Source: Angiostrongylus vasorum
Lineage: Eukaryota; Nematoda; Chromadorea; Rhabditida; Metastrongylidae
Direction: 5' to 3'
Length of the DNA stretch: 64,000 bases
NCBI GenBank assembly: GCA_018806985.1
Contig: JADANN010000018.1
Span: 1,954,501-2,018,500, forward strand
The translations under genes were made by a program, and so were the position numbers. Position 1 is the first letter of the stretch. Every line of letters starts with the position of its first letter. Positions 63,910-64,000 of this stretch are shown here, piece by piece. The notes beneath the pieces are model-generated. The model ran no database searches, was not told the DNA's origin, and saw only the letters and a list, made by a program, of their open reading frames with translations.

Positions 63910-64000
63910 GTACCTGAAATGAAACGATAAAATATTAACGATTTTAGAGATACTGTGAATTATGACAGTGATTTAATTAGAAGCTCTTGTGTTTCTCTCC

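Overview
This window looks like about 64 kb of transposon-rich, AT-rich chromosomal DNA from a nematode, probably a strongylid (hookworm-like) parasite. The reasons are: small genes whose ATG follows a TTTCAG-type acceptor with no 5' exon, as expected for spliced-leader trans-splicing; short exons with nematode splice signals separated by long transposon-filled introns; and remnants of RTE-type retrotransposons, Penelope-like elements (PLEs), mariner and tRNA-derived SINEs. The taxon is an inference; no marker gene is present. There is no bacterial gene organisation, rRNA gene, CRISPR array or recognisable intact canonical tRNA gene. Long uninterrupted ORFs are rare, and most of those above 100 codons are transposon remnants or low-complexity artefacts. 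Layout. 0-7.3 kb: a decayed RTE element on the minus strand, then a plus-strand PLE interrupted by a 2 kb RTE copy and by a 290-bp inverted-repeat element with a hammerhead-like motif at each end. 7.9-15.3 kb: three SINE-like families and a microsatellite. 16.4-23.1 kb: three phase-compatible exons of an unrecognised plus-strand gene, whose 4.75 kb intron holds a PLE fragment, a SINE and a gag-like remnant. 23.8-24.3 kb: a giant (GTT)n/(AAC)n inverted repeat with a hammerhead-like motif at its tip. 26.2-27.0 kb: a three-exon gene for an 88-residue secreted protein. 29.1-31.1 and 52.3-54.8 kb: two copies of an old segmental duplication, each with a two-exon minus-strand gene for a small secreted protein; the second copy carries a one-base frame difference and a SINE in its intron. 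36.2-37.4 kb: a compositionally distinct block whose right end could encode a membrane-anchored C-terminus. 37.9-38.2 and 41.6-42.9 kb: small candidate genes, the latter a locally triplicated basic exon. 45.1-48.3 kb: a dead mariner abutting the best-preserved PLE. 48.9-49.2 and 51.6 kb: fragments that may belong to a small secreted, perhaps saposin-like, family. 55-62 kb: more PLE and SINE copies. The most interesting signal is a dispersed 35-nt motif with the layout of a minimal hammerhead ribozyme (CUGANGA, short helix II, GAAAC, GUC or GUU). I find it about 16 times. It lies in the terminal repeats of the PLEs, which flank the 45.9-48.3 kb and 39.5-40.7 kb copies in inverted orientation. 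It also lies in short elements without coding sequence, which look like non-autonomous or solo derivatives. Helix II changes by compensatory substitution between copies. Hammerhead ribozymes are known from PLEs in other animals, so this is a known type of association; the inverted arrangement, the mini-element and the ribozyme-capped trinucleotide palindrome are the parts worth a second look.
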